The notes under the pieces: model-generated
The model's database searches: none
The model's input: the letters and a program-made list of their open reading frames with translations, nothing else
Told to the model about the DNA's origin: nothing
Origin: Streptomyces sp. BHT-5-2
Lineage (GTDB): Bacteria; Actinomycetota; Actinomycetes; Streptomycetales; Streptomycetaceae
Direction: 5' to 3'
DNA: 64,000 nucleotides
Assembly: GCF_019774615.1 (NCBI RefSeq)
Contig: NZ_CP081497.1
Coordinates: 310,001-374,000 of the forward strand
Shown: positions 50,335-58,387 of the stretch, in pieces
Layout: the number at the start of each line of letters is the position of its first letter
Numbering within the stretch: position 1 is the stretch's first letter
Made by a program: the position numbers and the translations under genes

Positions 50335-51840
50335 ATGGCGCAGTGGACTTCCGCGGTAGGGGCGCCGCAACTCGCCCGGCTGCTCCGGTCGCAGGACCCG
50401 CGGGCCGCCGAACTCACCGCGAACGGGCGGAAGTTGCCCGCCTATCGCAGCCTGGCCGACGGCGTCCGCCGGCTCGTCCTCGAAGGCCGGGTGCCGGTCG
50501 CCGCCCGGCTCCCCGCCGAGCGCGAACTGGCCGCCGCGTTCGGCGTCAGCCGCACCACCGTCGCCGCCGCCTACGAGGCGCTGCGCGCCGAGGGCTTCCT
50601 GGAGTCCCGGCGCGGCTCGGGCAGTTGGACCGCCGTCCCGGCGGGCAGTCCGCTGCCCACCCGCGGCCTGGAACCGCTCCCGCCGGAGGCCGCGGGGTCG
50701 ATGATCGACCTCGGCTGTGCCGCCCTGCCGGCCCCCGAGCCCTGGCTCACCCGGGCCGTCCAGGGCGCCATGGCCGACCTGCCGCTCTACGCCCACACCC
50801 ACGGCGACTACCCGGCCGGCCTGCCCGTGCTGCGGCAGGCCCTCGCCGACCGCTACACCGCCCGCGGCATCCCCACCATGCCCGAGCAGATCATGGTCAC
50901 CACCGGCGCGATGGGCGCCGTCGCCGCGATCTGCCGCCTGTGCACCGGACCCGGCGAACGGGTGGCCGTCGACTCGCCCTCCTACGCCAACATCCTCCAG
51001 CTGATGCGCGACGCCGGGGCCCGGCTCGTCCCGGTGGCCCTCGGCGAGCGGCTGGCGGGCTGGGACATCCCGGTCTGGCGCCAGGTGATGCGGGACGCCG
51101 CGCCCCGGATGGCCTATGTCGTCGCCGACTTCCACAACCCCACCGGCTCCCTCGCCACCGAGGACCAGCGCCGCCGCCTGGTGGACGCCGCGCGCTCGGC
51201 CGGCACCCTGCTCGTCGTCGACGAGACCATGACCGAGATCGTGCTCGACCCGGAGGCCGAACCGCCCCGCCCGGTCTGTGCGTTCGACCCGGCCGGCAGC
51301 GCGGTGATCACCGTCGGCTCGGCCAGCAAGGCGTTCTGGGCCGGGATGCGGATCGGCTGGGTGCGGGCCGCGCCCGACCTCATCCGCAGCCTGGTCGCCG
51401 CCCGCGCCTACTCCGACCTCGGCTCGCCCGTCCTCGAACAGCTCGCCATCGCCTCCCTCTTGGAGAGCGGCGGCTGGGAGGAGGCCGTCGGGATCCGCCG
51501 GCAGCAGGCCCGGGAGAACCGCGACGCGATCGTCGAGGCGCTCCACCGGCACCTGCCCGACTGGGAGTTCAGCGTGCCGCGCGGCGGCCTGACCCTCTGG
51601 GCCCGTACCGGCGGGCTGTCCGGTTCGCGGATCGCCGAGGCGGGGGAGCGGCTCGGGGTGCGGGTCCCCTCCGGGCCGCGGTTCGGCGTCGACGGCGCCT
51701 TCGAGGGCTTCGTCCGGCTGCCGTTCACGGTCAGCGGCGCGGTCGCCGAGGAGGCCGCGGTCCGGCTGGCCAGGGCGGCCCGGCTGGTGGCGACCGGGGC
51801 GCCGGTGGAGTCGGAGCCGCCGCAGGCGCTCGTCGCCTGA
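50335..51840 (+). CDS. MocR-family regulator (GntR winged helix fused to aminotransferase-like domain)
   Basis: 501 aa from ATG 50335 (GAGGAAGG upstream). A GntR-type DNA-binding domain occupies about residues 38-100 (ARLPAERELAAAFGVSRTTV, AYEALRAEGFLESRRGSGSW), then a fold-type I aminotransferase-like domain with the PLP lysine at Lys332 (VGSASKAFWAGMRIGW) and FHNPTGSLAT. Such regulators bind PLP and an amino compound rather than catalyse. It is divergent from a YczE-type gene and probably acts at the palindrome between them. Confidence 0.94.
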   Translation: MAQWTSAVGAPQLARLLRSQDPRAAELTANGRKLPAYRSLADGVRRLVLEGRVPVAARLPAERELAAAFGVSRTTVAAAYEALRAEGFLESRRGSGSWTAVPAGSPLPTRGLEPLPPEAAGSMIDLGCAALPAPEPWLTRAVQGAMADLPLYAHTHGDYPAGLPVLRQALADRYTARGIPTMPEQIMVTTGAMGAVAAICRLCTGPGERVAVDSPSYANILQLMRDAGARLVPVALGERLAGWDIPVWRQVMRDAAPRMAYVVADFHNPTGSLATEDQRRRLVDAARSAGTLLVVDETMTEIVLDPEAEPPRPVCAFDPAGSAVITVGSASKAFWAGMRIGWVRAAPDLIRSLVAARAYSDLGSPVLEQLAIASLLESGGWEEAVGIRRQQARENRDAIVEALHRHLPDWEFSVPRGGLTLWARTGGLSGSRIAEAGERLGVRVPSGPRFGVDGAFEGFVRLPFTVSGAVAEEAAVRLARAARLVATGAPVESEPPQALVA

Positions 51841-51846
51841 GCGGGG

Positions 51847-53493
51847 TCAGTCGCCGGTCACCGGTGCCGCGTCGGTGTGCTTGTCGAAGGACACCGGCCG
51901 GACCGCGTCGTCGGCCGGCTCCGCGTCGTCCGCCGGCAGCTCGTCGTGCGCCGGCAGAGCACCCTCCGCGGGCAGGCCGCTGTGCTTCGGCAGCAGCTCC
52001 AGGACGGCCTGCCGGTGGGCCTCGCAGCCGGCCTCGTCGAACGGGTCGGGGGTGGCCGGCACCTGGAGGCGGAGCACCGGGCCGCCGCCGAGCCGGGCGT
52101 AGCCGCGGCCCGGCGGCAGGTGGGGGAGCGGCGTGGTGCTCGGCGGGGCGCCCAGCACCGCCCGCACCTCCTCGGCGGTCGCCGGACCGAGCACCACCCG
52201 CGCCTTGGTGTGCGTCCGCACCGGGTCGCCCAGCAGCTCGGCGGTCTCGAACTGGTCGGCCGCCGCCACTGTCACCTGCGCCGCCCGGCCGTGCCGCAGC
52301 GGCACCTGGAGCAGCCGCTGGGGGTCGCCCCGGCCCTCCACCGCCGCCAGATGGGACAGCGCCGTCAGCTTGTCCGCGATGATCCACAGCGGCCGCCGGG
52401 TGCTCGCCGGCGTGGGCCGCCCGGCCTGCTGCGCCCGGTTGGCGACGACCAGCCGCCGTTCGGTCTCGTGCGCCGCCCACTCCAGTGCCGCCAGCGCCCC
52501 GGCCAGCCCGCTCTCCACCGCCAGCACCCCGTGCCGCCCGGCCAGGGACCCGAACTCGCCGGTGCCGCCGCCGTCGATCACCACCACGTCGCCGTCCTGC
52601 AACGCCTGGAGCGCGATCGAGCGGAGCAGCGTCGTCCCGCCCGCGCCGGGCTGGCTCAGCGCCAGCAGATGCGGTTCGGCGGACCGCCGGCCGGTGCGCC
52701 ACACCACCGGCGGCACGTCCCGCTCCTCCTCCCCGCACCTCACCGGCAGCGTCCGCTGCACGGACTCCGGATCGGTGAAGCCGAGCACCGTCTCGCCCGG
52801 GGAGACCACGAAGCGCTGCGCCGCGATGTCCGCCGGCAGCGGCCCGAGCGCCGTCATCACCAGCTGGTTGGTCTCCTCGTGCCAGTCGAAGCGGTACTCC
52901 CGGCCGCGCCCGGACTTGGCGTGCAGCAGCTGCTCGACGCGGGCCCGGGCGTCGGCCTCGCCGTCGGGGAAGTACGCCGGGTACTTCAGGCACAGCCGCG
53001 CCGGCCGGCCGTCCTCGTCGAAGGCGTACTCGGTGAACGCCTCCTGCCAGTCACCGTCATGGGCATACAGGAGGCCGGGGTCGTCCTCGAAGGAGAAGCC
53101 GGGCACCAGCGCCTCGTAGAGCGCCTGCAGCCGCCCGGTCTCCGCCTCGCTCGGACCGGGCTCCGTCTCCGCCTCCGCCTCCGGCTCCGGGGCCCGGCCC
53201 ACCCAGGCAGCCACCGCCGCCACCGCGACCAGCGCGAGCAGCGGCCCGTACGGCACCAACGCCACCCCCACCACCACGCCGCCGACCAGGAAGCACAGCG
53301 TCCCCCGCTGCTCCTTGGGGGTCGCGGCCCAGCGCCCGCGCCCGGCCGCCGTCAGCCGGCGCAGGCCCCGGCTGACGGTGATCAACGGTTGCAGCACATC
53401 GCTCGCGCCGTCGGCGGCGCTCCGCGCCAGTTCGCGGCCGCGGGCGACCGGGGCGCTGCCGGTGAGGATGCGGGGCAGGGGACGCCGGGCCAC
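51847..53493 (-). CDS. Membrane-anchored FtsK/SpoIIIE-like ATPase homologue with degenerate P-loop
   Basis: About 548 aa. The GTG at 53493 has AGGAGAGAAG upstream. Two adjacent hydrophobic segments lie near residues 65-100 (TLCFLVGGVVVGVALVPYG, ALVAVAAVAAWV). A soluble region follows, with the P-loop-like SQPGAGGTTLLR and then DVVVIDGGGTGEFGS in the Walker B position. The P-loop reads GAGGTT, lacking the normal lysine, so ATP hydrolysis is doubtful. RRPLWIIADKLTALS and AAQVTVAAADQFETAELLG recall FtsK/TraB-type folds. The C-terminus is acidic and low complexity. It follows a 64-aa membrane protein; function unknown. Confidence 0.7.
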   Translation of the reverse strand: MARRPLPRILTGSAPVARGRELARSAADGASDVLQPLITVSRGLRRLTAAGRGRWAATPKEQRGTLCFLVGGVVVGVALVPYGPLLALVAVAAVAAWVGRAPEPEAEAETEPGPSEAETGRLQALYEALVPGFSFEDDPGLLYAHDGDWQEAFTEYAFDEDGRPARLCLKYPAYFPDGEADARARVEQLLHAKSGRGREYRFDWHEETNQLVMTALGPLPADIAAQRFVVSPGETVLGFTDPESVQRTLPVRCGEEERDVPPVVWRTGRRSAEPHLLALSQPGAGGTTLLRSIALQALQDGDVVVIDGGGTGEFGSLAGRHGVLAVESGLAGALAALEWAAHETERRLVVANRAQQAGRPTPASTRRPLWIIADKLTALSHLAAVEGRGDPQRLLQVPLRHGRAAQVTVAAADQFETAELLGDPVRTHTKARVVLGPATAEEVRAVLGAPPSTTPLPHLPPGRGYARLGGGPVLRLQVPATPDPFDEAGCEAHRQAVLELLPKHSGLPAEGALPAHDELPADDAEPADDAVRPVSFDKHTDAAPVTGD

Positions 53494-53574
53494 AGCTTCT
53501 CTCCTGGTGCTCGTCGGGACGGCGGGCCGCACGTCCGGCGGGAGGGGCGGCCCGCCGGACCCTTCGCACCCGAC

Positions 53575-53769
53575 CTAGAGCTTGATCCCGCCGAGGAGGC
53601 TGGCCAGGCTCGCCCCGCCGGCCTTGATGCTGGGCGCGATGGCCGAGCCCGCGAGGTAGAACCCGAAGAGGGCGCAGATCAGGGCGTGGGACAACTTCAG
53701 GCCGTCCTTGCGGAAGAAGAGGAAGACGATGACACCGAGCAGAACGACGCCGGAAATGGACAGAATCAT
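53575..53769 (-). CDS. Small two-helix membrane protein
   Basis: 64 aa from ATG 53769 with AGGAGAG upstream. Two hydrophobic segments (LSISGVVLLGVIVFLFF and LSHALICALFGFYLAGSAIA) are joined by a short basic loop (RKDGLK), then a small Gly/Ala tail. It lies 81 bp upstream of the ATPase-like gene on the same strand, so the pair is probably an operon. No named family recognised; the Streptomyces SpdB/SpdD-like spread proteins are only a superficial analogy. Confidence 0.75.
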   Translation of the reverse strand: MILSISGVVLLGVIVFLFFRKDGLKLSHALICALFGFYLAGSAIAPSIKAGGASLASLLGGIKL

Positions 53770-53962
53770 GGGGGTTCTCTCCTGGGTGTGGGGACGGTCA
53801 CCGTGAGTTCTTCCAGTCTCACGGTCGGTATCAAGCCAAGAAAAGCCGCAAATGGCGTATTTATCGTGGAAATCCCTCAAACGGTCCAGATGTGGGGCGG
53901 CCTGACGGGTCCGCACCCGGCCCGCCGCGGACCCGTCCCACCCGGCCCGGCACAATCGAGGC

Positions 53963-54418
53963 GTGTCAAAGCCCCGAAAGCCGTCGAAGTCCCCGCGGCA
54001 GCGGACCCGGCAGCAGCCGCCCGCGCCGCCCGCCGTCACCGAGGACGCGCCCTGCCCGTGCGGCCGCGAAGCGACCTACGGCGAGTGCTGCGCCCCGTTC
54101 CACCGGGGCCGTGCCGACGCGCCGACGGCCGAGCGGCTGATGCGTTCCCGCTACAGCGCCTTCGCCGTCGGCGACACCGCCTATCTGCTGCGCAGCTGGC
54201 ACTCCACGACCCGCCCCGCGGCCCTCGAACTCGACCCGTCGCAGCGCTGGACCCGTCTGGAGATCCTCGACGCGACCGGCGGCAGCGCCTTCCACACCGA
54301 GGGCACGGTCGCCTTCCGTGCGCACTACACCGTGCGCGGCCACGCCGGCAGCCAGGAGGAGCACAGCCGCTTCGCCCGCGAGGACGGCCGCTGGGTCTAC
54401 GTGGACGCGCTGCCCTAG
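53963..54418 (+). CDS. YchJ-family SEC-C domain protein
   Basis: 151 aa from GTG 53963. The SEC-C zinc motif is CPCGREATYGECCAPFHRG near residues 31-49, and the following NTF2-like region has LMRSRYSAFAVGDTAYLLRSW and RFAREDGRWVYVDA, the YchJ pattern. The N-terminal 30 residues are basic. The function of YchJ is unknown. It ends 4 bp from the convergent S4-domain gene. Confidence 0.9.
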   Translation: MSKPRKPSKSPRQRTRQQPPAPPAVTEDAPCPCGREATYGECCAPFHRGRADAPTAERLMRSRYSAFAVGDTAYLLRSWHSTTRPAALELDPSQRWTRLEILDATGGSAFHTEGTVAFRAHYTVRGHAGSQEEHSRFAREDGRWVYVDALP

Positions 54419-54422
54419 CCGC

Positions 54423-54836
54423 TCAGGACTCCCGGTCGGGGGTCGGGCCGGTGCCGAACCGGCTGCGCAGCTGGTCCAGTTCGCGGCGGTCGCGCTTGGT
54501 GGGCCGCCCCGCGCCGCGGTCCCGCACGGCGATCACCGCGATCTCCTCGCGCGGCGGCGCCGGCGGGCTGTTGTCGACGTAGCACTCGGCGGCGACCGGG
54601 GCACCCACCCGCTTGCGCACCAACCGGGTCACCACCACGATGCGCTCCCGGCCGGCCTGCCGCAGCCGCACCTCGTCACCGGGCCGTACACCGTGGGCGG
54701 GCTTCACCCGCTCGCCGTTGACGCGCACATGGCCGGCGCGGCAGGCCGACGCGGCCATCGAGCGCGTCTTGGTGAGCCGCACCGACCAGATCCAGCTGTC
54801 GACCCGGGTGGTGGTCGTCCCCTCGTCTGAAGCCAT
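54423..54836 (-). CDS. S4-domain RNA-binding protein (Hsp15-like)
   Basis: 137 aa. The S4 domain fills residues 10-70: RVDSWIWSVRLTKTRSMAAS, CRAGHVRVNGERVKPAHGV, RPGDEVRL. This is the Hsp15/YrfH pattern, a heat-shock protein that binds stalled large ribosomal subunits carrying peptidyl-tRNA. The basic C-terminus (GRPTKRDRRELDQLRSRFG) is also typical. It lies upstream of nothing obvious; the Ku gene ends 59 bp away in the same direction. Confidence 0.92.
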   Translation of the reverse strand: MASDEGTTTTRVDSWIWSVRLTKTRSMAASACRAGHVRVNGERVKPAHGVRPGDEVRLRQAGRERIVVVTRLVRKRVGAPVAAECYVDNSPPAPPREEIAVIAVRDRGAGRPTKRDRRELDQLRSRFGTGPTPDRES

Positions 54837-54895
54837 GCTGCGACTCTAGCTCCAGGCCGCGGGGGACGGCCTCGGACCGCCGCCCCGGGGCGGTG

Positions 54896-56017
54896 CTACG
54901 ACGCGGTGGGCTTCGACGTCCGCTTCGCCCCCGTCTGCTTCTCGGCCGCGGTCCGGCCGGTCCCGCCGCGCGCGGTCGCAGTCTTCCCGGCGGCCGACGA
55001 ACCACCGCTCCCCGTGCGGGCGTTGGGCTTGGTGCCGCCGGTCTTCCCGGCGGCGGCCTTGCTGCCGGCGGACCTGCCGCCCGCCGTCGTCCTGGTGGTC
55101 TTGGTGGCGCCGCCCTTCCCGTGCGCGGTCCCGCCGGCCGCGGTCTTCTTCGCCGCCGCCTTCCCGCGGGCCGTGCCGCGGCCCCGGAGCGGGGTGACCG
55201 ACGCGCCGCCCCCCGCGCCCGCCCCGCCCTCGTCCGGGGTGCCGCCGCGGGCGGCCCGGAGGCTCCTCTCCAGCGCCGCCGTCAGGTCGATGACCTGGGC
55301 GCCGGGGGCGGCGGAGGTGTCGGGGGCGGCCGGGGTGCCGCCCGCCAGCTTGGCGGCGACGAGTTCCTCCACCGCCTCGCGGTAGTCGTCGTGGAGTTCG
55401 GCCGGATCCAGCTCGCCCAGGGCGTCCATCAGGGTCTCGGCCAGCTGCATCTCCTTCTCGCGGGTCCGGACGTCCTCCGGTGCGATCCCCTCGGCGGAGC
55501 GGATCTGGTCCGGCCACAGCAGTGCGTGCATCACCAGCGCCCCGTCGTGCGCCCGCAGCATGGCCAGGGTCTCCCGCCCCCGCATCGCCACCCTGCCGAT
55601 CGCGACCTTCCCGTGGTGCTCCAGCGCCTCCCGTAGCAGGGCGTACGGCTTGGCGGCGCCGGCCCCGTTGGGGCCGAGGTAGTACGCCTTGTCGAACTGG
55701 AGCGGATCGATCTCGGCGGGGTCCACGAAGGAGAGGATCGACAGAGTCTTGGCGGTCGGCATCGGCAGCCGGGACAGGTCGTCGTCGGTGATCGGCACGA
55801 CGGTGTCGTCGCCGGGCGGCTGATACCCCTTGCCCACCTCCTCGTTCGGCACCTCCTCGCCGTCCAGTTCGCAGACCTTGCGGTACCGGATCGGTGCGCC
55901 GTCCTTCTCGTGGATGCGGACGAAGGAGACCGAGGAGCCGCGGTCGGTTGCGCTGTAGGTCTTCACGGGGATGGTGACCAGGCCAAACGATATGGACCCA
56001 TTCCAGATAGATCGCAT
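54896..56017 (-). CDS. ku: Non-homologous end-joining protein Ku
   Basis: 373 aa. The ATG at 56017 has AAGGGAC upstream and begins the conserved MRSIWNGSISFGLVTIPVK; an earlier in-frame ATG (56104) would run into the LigD gene. The bacterial Ku core spans about 255 residues (VCELDGEEVPNEEVGKGY, MRGRETLAMLRAHDGALV). A Lys/Ala/Gly/Thr-rich tail of about 110 residues follows, which in other Ku proteins binds DNA and recruits LigD. It is divergent from the LigD polymerase gene with only 31 bp between start codons. Confidence 0.96.
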   Translation of the reverse strand: MRSIWNGSISFGLVTIPVKTYSATDRGSSVSFVRIHEKDGAPIRYRKVCELDGEEVPNEEVGKGYQPPGDDTVVPITDDDLSRLPMPTAKTLSILSFVDPAEIDPLQFDKAYYLGPNGAGAAKPYALLREALEHHGKVAIGRVAMRGRETLAMLRAHDGALVMHALLWPDQIRSAEGIAPEDVRTREKEMQLAETLMDALGELDPAELHDDYREAVEELVAAKLAGGTPAAPDTSAAPGAQVIDLTAALERSLRAARGGTPDEGGAGAGGGASVTPLRGRGTARGKAAAKKTAAGGTAHGKGGATKTTRTTAGGRSAGSKAAAGKTGGTKPNARTGSGGSSAAGKTATARGGTGRTAAEKQTGAKRTSKPTAS

Positions 56018-56048
56018 GGTTCGTCCCTTGTGTGGGATTCTCAATGGT

Positions 56049-56945
56049 ATGTCGCCGATCACCGTCGTGGAGGGGCGGCGCCTCTCGCTGACCAACCTCG
56101 ACAAGGTCCTCTATCCCGAGACCGGCACCACCAAGGGTGAGGTGCTGCACTACTGCACCACCACCGCGGACGTCCTGCTCCCGCATCTCCACGACCGCCC
56201 GGTGTCCTTCCTCCGCTACCCCGACGGGCCGGACGGTCAGCGCTTCTTCACCAAGAACGTGCCGCCCGGCACGCCCTCCTGGGTGAAGAGCTGCGCCGTC
56301 CCCCATTCGAGGTCGGGGCCGGCCCGCCAGGTGCTCCTCCAGGACCTCGCCTCCCTGGTCTGGGCCGCCAATCTCGTCGTCGAACTGCACACCCCGCAAT
56401 GGACCTGCGGCGCACCGGGCGTGGCCGACCGGCTGGTCTTCGACCTGGACCCCGGCGAGCCGGCCACGATCGTGGAGTGCTGCGCGGCCGCCCTGTGGCT
56501 GCGCGACCGGCTGGCCGCCGACGGCCTCGCCGCCTACGCCAAGACCAGCGGCTCCAAGGGCCTGCACCTCCTCGTCGCGGTCGAGCCCACCCCGTCCGAC
56601 CGCACCACCGCCTACGCCCGGACGCTGGCCGTGGAGGCCGGCGCCGCCCTCGGGGGCCTGGTCACGCACAAGATGACCCGGGCGCTGCGGCCCGGCAAGG
56701 TCTTCATCGACTTCTCGCAGAACGCCGCCGCCAAGACCACCGCGACCGCCTACACCCTGCGCGCCCGCCCCGCCCCGACCGTCTCCACCCCCATCACCTG
56801 GGACGAGGTCGCCGACTGCACCGAACCGGCCCAACTCACCTTCCTCTTCGACGAGATCGCCGGGCGCCGCGCACACCACGGCGATCTGCACGCCCCGCTG
56901 CTCGCTCCGGAGGAGGCCCGCCCGGTGCCGCCGCCCGAGTTTTGA
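56049..56945 (+). CDS. ligD: Non-homologous end-joining DNA ligase D, polymerase (primase-like) domain
   Basis: 298 aa from ATG 56049. An archaeo-eukaryotic-primase-type LigD polymerase: catalytic aspartates in FDLDPGEPATIVE, YAKTSGSKGLHLLVAVEP, and the third acidic site in KVFIDFSQNAAAKTT. Neither ligase nor nuclease domain is attached, as usual for split LigD systems of Streptomyces. It fills and templates broken ends with ribonucleotides during Ku-dependent repair. Divergent from ku. No strong ribosome site precedes it; translation may be nearly leaderless. Confidence 0.94.
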   Translation: MSPITVVEGRRLSLTNLDKVLYPETGTTKGEVLHYCTTTADVLLPHLHDRPVSFLRYPDGPDGQRFFTKNVPPGTPSWVKSCAVPHSRSGPARQVLLQDLASLVWAANLVVELHTPQWTCGAPGVADRLVFDLDPGEPATIVECCAAALWLRDRLAADGLAAYAKTSGSKGLHLLVAVEPTPSDRTTAYARTLAVEAGAALGGLVTHKMTRALRPGKVFIDFSQNAAAKTTATAYTLRARPAPTVSTPITWDEVADCTEPAQLTFLFDEIAGRRAHHGDLHAPLLAPEEARPVPPPEF

Positions 56946-57064
56946 AACGTTCGGTTCAGAAGTGGGGTAGGGTCGGGCGCAGGCGGGCCGAGAGGTGTGC
57001 GGTCGGGGTGACGTGCCCTGGAATCGCCGGAGTTCCGCCTGTCTTCATATTGGAACGATCGGTT
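56946..57064 (+). promoter_or_regulatory. Two direct-repeat operator-like sites upstream of the MFS gene
   Basis: AACGTTCGGTT (56946-56956) and AACGATCGGTT (57054-57064) share flanks: TTG before and GAA after each, in the pattern TTGNAACGNTCGGTT. The second abuts the ribosome site of the MFS gene and the first overlaps the end of ligD. Each core is near-palindromic, as TetR operators are. Confidence 0.55.
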
Positions 57065-57084
57065 GTGAAAGGTGGTGCCGCGGA

Positions 57085-58311
57085 GTGCAGCGCGCCGTGT
57101 ATGTGCTGGCGATGGGGATATTCGCCATGGTGACCAGCGAATTCGTGGTGGCGGGACTGATGCCGCAGATGGCCCGGGGGCTGGATGTGGGGATCCCGCG
57201 GATCGGCTATCTCATCACCGCCTACGCGGTGGCGATGGCGGTCGGCGGGCCGCTCCTCACCGTCGCCGTCCTGAAGTTGCCTCAGAAGACCGCGCTGGCC
57301 GTGCTGTTCGGGATCTTCCTGGCCGGCAACGTGCTGGCCGCACTGGCCCCGGACTACGGCGTGATGATGGCCGCGCGGATCGTCACCGGGGTGGCCGCCC
57401 AGGCGTTCTTCGGCGCGGCCGTCTCGCTCTGCGTCCGCCTGGTCCGCCCGGAGGTCCGCGGCCGGGCCGTCGCGGTGGCCATGAACGGCCTGATGCTCGG
57501 CACCCTGCTCGGGCTGCCGCTGGCCACGCTGGTCGGCGAACACCTCGGCTGGCGTGCCGCGTTCTGGGTGATCACCGGGATCACGGCGCTCGCCGCGCTG
57601 GCCACCGCCGCCGGCGTGCCCCGGCTCGACCGCGCCGACGGCGGCGGGAACGTACGGGAGGAGGCGGCGGTCCTCCGGCGGCCGCGGCTGTGGCTGGTGT
57701 TCTCCACCAGCACCCTGATCATCGGGGCGACCTTCGCCGCCTTCAGCTACCTCAACCCCATCCTCACCGGCGTCACCGGCTTCGCCACCGGCACCGTTCC
57801 GCTGCTGCTGATCGCCTACGGCGCGGCCACCGTCGTCGGCAACACCGTCGTGGGGCGGCTCGCCGACCGGCACCCGGTCGGGGTGCAGGTCGCCGGGCTG
57901 GCCCTGAACGCCCTCTTCCTCGCCGGCTTCGCGCTGCTGGCCCGGCTGCCCGTCCCGGCGGTCGCGATGATGCTGGGCGTCGGGCTGGTCGGGGTGACGA
58001 TGAACCCGGCGATGGCCACCCGGGTCCAACGCGCCGGCAATGCCGGGCCGTTGGTCAACACGGTGCACTCCTCCTTCATCACGCTCGGGGTGATCGTGGG
58101 CTCGTCGTTCGGTGGCCTGGCCCTGGACTCCTACGGACTGCGCGCGCCGCTGTGGCTGGGCGCCGGGCTGGCCGTGCTCGGGCTGCTCACCCTGCTGCCG
58201 GACCTCGTCCGCGCCAGGCGGGGCGGGGGCGGCCGCCCCGAGGAGCAGCGGCCCCGGCAGGCGACGGTGCCGGACCGCGAACCGCGCGACATGTGTGCCG
58301 CGCGGTCCTGA
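57085..58311 (+). CDS. MFS exporter (DHA1, AraJ/CmlA-like)
   Basis: 408 aa from GTG 57085, with GAAAGGTGG upstream. Twelve TM segments. The opening MGIFAMVTSEFVVAGLMPQ is the AraJ/YdhP/CmlA DHA1 pattern. RIVTGVAAQAFFGAAVSLC is the helix-5 region, and GRLADRHPVG the second loop signature. Such proteins export drugs or sugars. A pair of operator-like repeats lies directly upstream, but no regulator gene is adjacent. Confidence 0.88.
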   Translation: MQRAVYVLAMGIFAMVTSEFVVAGLMPQMARGLDVGIPRIGYLITAYAVAMAVGGPLLTVAVLKLPQKTALAVLFGIFLAGNVLAALAPDYGVMMAARIVTGVAAQAFFGAAVSLCVRLVRPEVRGRAVAVAMNGLMLGTLLGLPLATLVGEHLGWRAAFWVITGITALAALATAAGVPRLDRADGGGNVREEAAVLRRPRLWLVFSTSTLIIGATFAAFSYLNPILTGVTGFATGTVPLLLIAYGAATVVGNTVVGRLADRHPVGVQVAGLALNALFLAGFALLARLPVPAVAMMLGVGLVGVTMNPAMATRVQRAGNAGPLVNTVHSSFITLGVIVGSSFGGLALDSYGLRAPLWLGAGLAVLGLLTLLPDLVRARRGGGGRPEEQRPRQATVPDREPRDMCAARS

Positions 58312-58387
58312 CGGCGGGGCCCGCCGGCCGGAACCGTATGGAGTAGGCCAACCGGCGCGCGGCCCGAGGCGTTCTTAGCGTGGCCAC

